From assembly GCA_013285595.1 (NCBI GenBank), contig JABDHF010000013.1, positions 1 to 45,181 on the forward strand: 45,181 bases of DNA. The letters are read 5' to 3'. Below, in pieces: positions 42,135 to 45,181 of this stretch (position 1 is its first letter; every line of letters starts with the position of its first letter). This DNA is from Bacteroidota bacterium (GTDB lineage Bacteria; Bacteroidota; Bacteroidia; Chitinophagales; Chitinophagaceae). The translations under genes and the position numbers were made by a program. A model generated the notes under the pieces. That model was not told the DNA's origin and searched no databases. It was given only the letters and a program-made list of their open reading frames with translations.

Positions 42135-42430
42135 AGCAAATCAGGGTAAACTGGAATAAACGGGCTTTAACACAACTTGAAGAAGCTTGTAACTATATAA
42201 AGCAGGATTCAATAAAAAGCGCTATAAAAGTTAAGAACGATATTTTCAAAGCAACGGATTCTTTAGCTTTTCATCCCGAGAAACACCCGTTGGATAAATA
42301 CAAGAAAAATAACGACGGTAGTTATCGTGCCTTCACGCTGCACCATTACAGAATATCCTATAAAGTATTGCCTTCAGAAGTTAAGATATTACGTTTGCGA
42401 CATTCAAGTATGGAGCCTTTAGAGCACTAA
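42125..42430 (+). CDS. RelE/ParE superfamily toxin
   Basis: A 101-residue protein with the RelE/ParE pattern: an N-terminal strand and long helices (VNWNKRALTQLEEACNYIKQ), then HPEKHPLDKYKKNNDGSYRA and HHYRISYKVLPSEVKILRLR with the typical R-I-x-Y-K/R strand and final H-S. The GTG start at 42125 overlaps the antitoxin by 10 bp, in the usual antitoxin-first order. Members inhibit translation (mRNA cleavage) or gyrase; which of the two applies here is undecided. Confidence 0.85.
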   Translation: MVLKQIRVNWNKRALTQLEEACNYIKQDSIKSAIKVKNDIFKATDSLAFHPEKHPLDKYKKNNDGSYRAFTLHHYRISYKVLPSEVKILRLRHSSMEPLEH

Positions 42431-42441
42431 GCCAATTCCAC

Positions 42442-42915
42442 TTACCCTTTTGCAACAAACTCCGAAAACGGCCCAGCGCTTTTCCTCAGGATGTACTCAT
42501 CATACCCTCTTACTATATGGTCTTTTAATTCCCCTATCTTTTCAAATCCCAGCCGTTCATATAGCTTCTGCGCCTCCTTATTAAAAGACGAAACACACAT
42601 AAATACATTCGGTGAGATTTTTGAGATTCTTTCTTCGCTATGCATTAATAATGCCGTACCAATACCCTTATTCCTATGTTCAGGCTTTACGCAGATGGTT
42701 TGGATATAACCACGCAGCACCCCATACAATTGGATAACAACAAACCCTGCCAGCTCATCATCCACCATAGCTACATATACTTCCCTGTAATCTCCACGCA
42801 CACCTTTCATACATTGGTCAAGCGTAAAATTTAGCGTCACCCATGGCTCCGATGAGCACATCAGTTCTGCACATTCCGTCAATTTATCATCGTCTGTTGT
42901 TAGTATTATGTCCAT
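42442..42915 (-). CDS. GNAT family N-acetyltransferase
   Basis: A 157-residue acetyltransferase. The acetyl-CoA binding motif A is clear: TICVKPEHRNKGIGTALLMH, with the R/Q-x-x-G-x-G/A signature KGIGTA. The C-terminal KLYERLGFEKIGELKDHIVR is the typical motif B ending. It is cytoplasmic; the substrate (small amine or protein N-terminus) cannot be predicted. It stands alone and is convergent with the toxin gene, 11 bp away. Confidence 0.88.
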   Translation of the reverse strand: MDIILTTDDDKLTECAELMCSSEPWVTLNFTLDQCMKGVRGDYREVYVAMVDDELAGFVVIQLYGVLRGYIQTICVKPEHRNKGIGTALLMHSEERISKISPNVFMCVSSFNKEAQKLYERLGFEKIGELKDHIVRGYDEYILRKSAGPFSEFVAKG

Positions 42916-42981
42916 CTGTTTTCTTCTTAAAATTTATTTCACGACTTATCAACCAATCAACTATTTAACTAATCAACAAGT

Positions 42982-44367
42982 TTATATCACCCCCACCACC
43001 ACATTACTCTTATTCAGCAACTCTTCTATCTCTTTTTCCCGTCTTTGTATTTGTATACGTATAGGCGAGAACGTCCAGCTGGTGCGCAACCGCGACAGCC
43101 GGTCATCAGGCGGCAGGAAGATGAGCCTGCGCAGCCAGTTAAGCGGCGCAAAGTGCTTAAATACCTGCGATACCTTTATAAAATAAACCACCGTAGATCC
43201 ATCGCACCTGTCCAGCAGGTTAGCCAGTTCCTGAGGGTCTACCAGCGATGATATGCAGAGAACACTGCCACTCCGCGGATTGAAGTATTGGTTCAGCTCC
43301 TTATCCTTATGCCATGCGCTGTTGCTGATAATGCGCGCTGTTCGCTCATCCTCGGGCATCTGGTCCGGCATGTTAAACGATTGGTCGGGTATAAACCGCA
43401 TATCCCATTCTTTCTGAGACAGAGCATCATATATCGTCCACACATTGTTCTTGTAGTAGTTCAGCATTTCTTTCAGGTAGCCCTCACCCAGCCACTGCGC
43501 TTTCACCGGCGCATAAAACGAGGCGTAGAAATACAGGTGCGATGCATAAGGCTCATACAGCTCCGGCATGCGTACTACCAGCTCCCGGTTCTTGGCATAT
43601 ACCTTCCACACTATGCGGCGCACATCATCACCCGCCTCAAAGTCTTTATAGTTCAGGTGTTCACCCTCCACGCGGCGCAGCTGCTCTATGCGCACATCCA
43701 TAGTCTCTGTTTTCTTGGGGTATACTTCGGTATCGTAATTATCTGTAAGCATGGGCGGCTGGTAAAAATGCCCGCTCACCGGCTGTGCCGCTGCCAGCGA
43801 AAACAAGTGTAGCATATCCTGGAAATACAGGAATCCGCCCTTCAGGTCATACTCCTTAATATCCGGTAATCTAAGCCTGCTCCTGCCCGTTATAGCGCTG
43901 CGCTTAATGCTCTGTTCCTTCCGCTTGTTCGACATCATGCTGAAACGGTCCGTCATCACATTATCGTCGTAATAAAGCCTGCCTTTTACAAAGCCAAGTA
44001 TGGGCCGCACCGCGCCCTCCAGCCGGGCATTCAGGTATAGTCTGTTGCTCTTACCTTTTTTGGTTTCGGTAGTAAACGATACCTCCAGTTTATAGCCCTT
44101 CCGGCTGCGCAGCCACAGGTAGTAAAAGAAGCTCACAAATGTGCTCAGTACAGATAGCCCCACCAGCGCAACCAAAAACCACAACGCCATTTTACCCATC
44201 AGCATAATAAACGGCAGGAATGGGGCAGGGTCTTCACCTTTCGGTGTTGGCGTATACAGCAGCTTATAAGCTCCCCAGCCCGCAAATACACACAGTACTG
44301 TATTTAGGGTAAACGGGAAATACTGCCACCCATAGCGTATCCTCCATTTTATCTGCTTCCACTTCAT
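42982..44367 (-). CDS. DUF58 domain membrane protein
   Basis: A 461-residue protein with two N-terminal membrane segments (TLNTVLCVFAGWGAYKLLY and MALWFLVALVGLSVLSTFVS) followed by a cytoplasmic part. The DUF58 signature is YKDFEAGDDVRRIVWKVYAK at ~240-260, followed by NRELVVRMPE. DUF58 proteins often occur with MoxR AAA+ ATPases and VWA proteins; no such partner is encoded here. The protein is longer than many DUF58 members, with an extra C-terminal region (~290-461). A TACCTTGG string at 44399-44406 is a weak promoter candidate. Function unknown. Confidence 0.8.
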   Translation of the reverse strand: MKWKQIKWRIRYGWQYFPFTLNTVLCVFAGWGAYKLLYTPTPKGEDPAPFLPFIMLMGKMALWFLVALVGLSVLSTFVSFFYYLWLRSRKGYKLEVSFTTETKKGKSNRLYLNARLEGAVRPILGFVKGRLYYDDNVMTDRFSMMSNKRKEQSIKRSAITGRSRLRLPDIKEYDLKGGFLYFQDMLHLFSLAAAQPVSGHFYQPPMLTDNYDTEVYPKKTETMDVRIEQLRRVEGEHLNYKDFEAGDDVRRIVWKVYAKNRELVVRMPELYEPYASHLYFYASFYAPVKAQWLGEGYLKEMLNYYKNNVWTIYDALSQKEWDMRFIPDQSFNMPDQMPEDERTARIISNSAWHKDKELNQYFNPRSGSVLCISSLVDPQELANLLDRCDGSTVVYFIKVSQVFKHFAPLNWLRRLIFLPPDDRLSRLRTSWTFSPIRIQIQRREKEIEELLNKSNVVVGVI

Positions 44368-44734
44368 TGGGGAAATTCCAATTTACAAGGTCTAAATTCC
44401 AAGGTATGAAAATAACGCAAGCGTTCTGTATAAGTTGTTAATTTTAGCGATATAGAAATTGAATAAGCGTTAGTGCTTATTGTGATACTCGGGAGTGAAG
44501 AAGTAGTTTGTTTTTTCTAATGTATGTATTTCGTTAACGTATTGCCATGCGTTTTTATAAAATATGTTTCCTATCTTTAAAGTAGTAAAAGAAACAACAA
44601 AAAAAGAAGACCTTAATATTGTTTTTTCCCGGCCTTGTGGAATCATATACGCTGACATGAGTTGAACGCTGTATGAGAGTTGATTTATAAATTATCATTT
44701 CTAACAATTTCATTTCACTTGCAAAATCGCCTTT
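44368..44734. other. Divergent intergenic region, no gene recognised
   Basis: This 367-base AT-rich gap separates the DUF58 gene from the NHL gene. A 62-residue frame on the minus strand (44470-44658) has no protein-like features and is not called. TATCTTTA at 44572-44579 (plus strand) is a near-match promoter box; if used by the NHL gene it would give a leader of about 150 bases. No hairpin terminator was found. Confidence 0.5.
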
Positions 44735-45181
44735 ATGAAAAAGCACTACACTTTATTATTTACCGTTGCGCTGTTATTAGCTACAGGCAGTTCTGTAAAT
44801 GCACAGAGAGTTACCGTTACCTGGGCAGGCACAGCGCTCTCCGCTTTTAATGGTGAACAAAAGCCGGGTTATACCGCTAACATGGGCGACCCTAACGACG
44901 TGTGTATGGATGCCATGCACAACATCTATTATGTAGATGAAGACAATAACAGGATCCGGAAAATATCTGCCATAGATGGAGTTGTCACCACCGTTGCCGG
45001 AGGAGGTACCTCAATGGCAAATGGAGTACCTGCTTTAACCGCTGCTATCACTCCGGTATATATGTGCATAGACGCAGCCGGAAATCTGTATGTTTCTACC
45101 CTGGACAACCTGGTGCGCAAAATAGATGTGTCAACAGGATTAATAACCACCATTGCAGGTACTGGTACAGCAGGGTATTCG
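44735..45181 (+). CDS. Exported NHL-repeat protein, 3' truncated by window end
   Basis: The ATG at 44735 opens a frame that runs past the window end; 149 residues are visible. Residues 1-23 form a signal peptide (MKKHYTLLFTVALLLATGSS, then VNAQ). NHL beta-propeller units follow: DPNDVCMDAMHNIYYVDEDN, NRIRKISAIDGVVTTVAGGG and a second unit with MCIDAAGNLYVSTLDNLVRK. The sequence stops within TTIAGTGTAGYS, the usual linker to the next unit. The gene is similar in design to the partial gene at the start of the window and may also continue into Big2 repeats and a T9SS domain, which cannot be seen. Confidence 0.85.
   Translation, partial: MKKHYTLLFTVALLLATGSSVNAQRVTVTWAGTALSAFNGEQKPGYTANMGDPNDVCMDAMHNIYYVDEDNNRIRKISAIDGVVTTVAGGGTSMANGVPALTAAITPVYMCIDAAGNLYVSTLDNLVRKIDVSTGLITTIAGTGTAGYS

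Noticed and set aside
44470-44658. 62-residue minus-strand frame upstream of the last NHL gene
   Set aside because: No signal, domain or promoter support, and it lies in AT-rich intergenic DNA with low-complexity translation.
1-45181. Circular molecule joining the two NHL gene fragments
   Set aside because: The right end stops on a codon boundary while the left end opens in a frame offset by two bases, and no terminal overlap is seen, so a direct join would break the frame.

Overview
The window looks like chromosomal DNA of a Bacteroidota bacterium, probably close to the Chitinophagaceae, although the rank below phylum is inference. Visible reasons are: secreted proteins ending in type IX secretion (T9SS) type A sorting domains (PNP... 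GxYxL/F), lipoproteins with SC-KK type lipoboxes, genes without clear Shine-Dalgarno sites, and repeated TAnnTTTG (-7) promoter boxes a few bases upstream of starts, several of which decide TTG or ATG starts. No rRNA, tRNA, CRISPR array, transposase or integrase was seen.

Layout. 1-1565: 3' part of an NHL-repeat/Ig-like/T9SS secreted protein. 1588-3600: TetR-MFS efflux operon with a well formed operator. 3605-4345: 207-bp tandem repeat array. 4559-6120: small secreted protein with four 37-residue repeats, then a pirin. 6288-9312: an AT-richer restriction-modification cassette made of a double-domain adenine methyltransferase (M.FokI-like layout) overlapping an HNH endonuclease. 9573-13727: a 1384-residue secreted clan GH-A glycosidase behind eight Ig-like repeats. 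13794-16927: rhomboid protease, DUF488 protein, alpha/beta hydrolase and 3-hydroxybutyrate dehydrogenase.

17114-23189 carries all the genes expected for a cyanophycin cycle: isoaspartyl peptidase, cyanophycinase and cyanophycin synthetase, interleaved with a lipoprotein and a small exported protein. Together they could polymerise Asp and Arg into multi-L-arginyl-poly-L-aspartate, cut it to beta-Asp-Arg and split that back to amino acids. 23234-24627: strong hairpin, a truncated HigB-like toxin with a palindromic operator but no antitoxin, an HHxxP protein of unknown role, and an Spx/ArsC-like protein. 24636-28606: two alpha/beta hydrolases, a single-domain response regulator and exported proteins.

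28593-39944, mostly minus strand: a surface-glycan region with two tandem polytopic glycosyltransferases, a bi-domain oxidoreductase, three GT4 glycosyltransferases and an NlpC/P60 peptidase. 40149-42430: RNase Y followed by a RelE/ParE-type toxin-antitoxin pair. 42442-44367: GNAT acetyltransferase and DUF58 membrane protein. 44735-45181: 5' part of another exported NHL-repeat protein. All functions are read from motifs by eye; no database search was possible.
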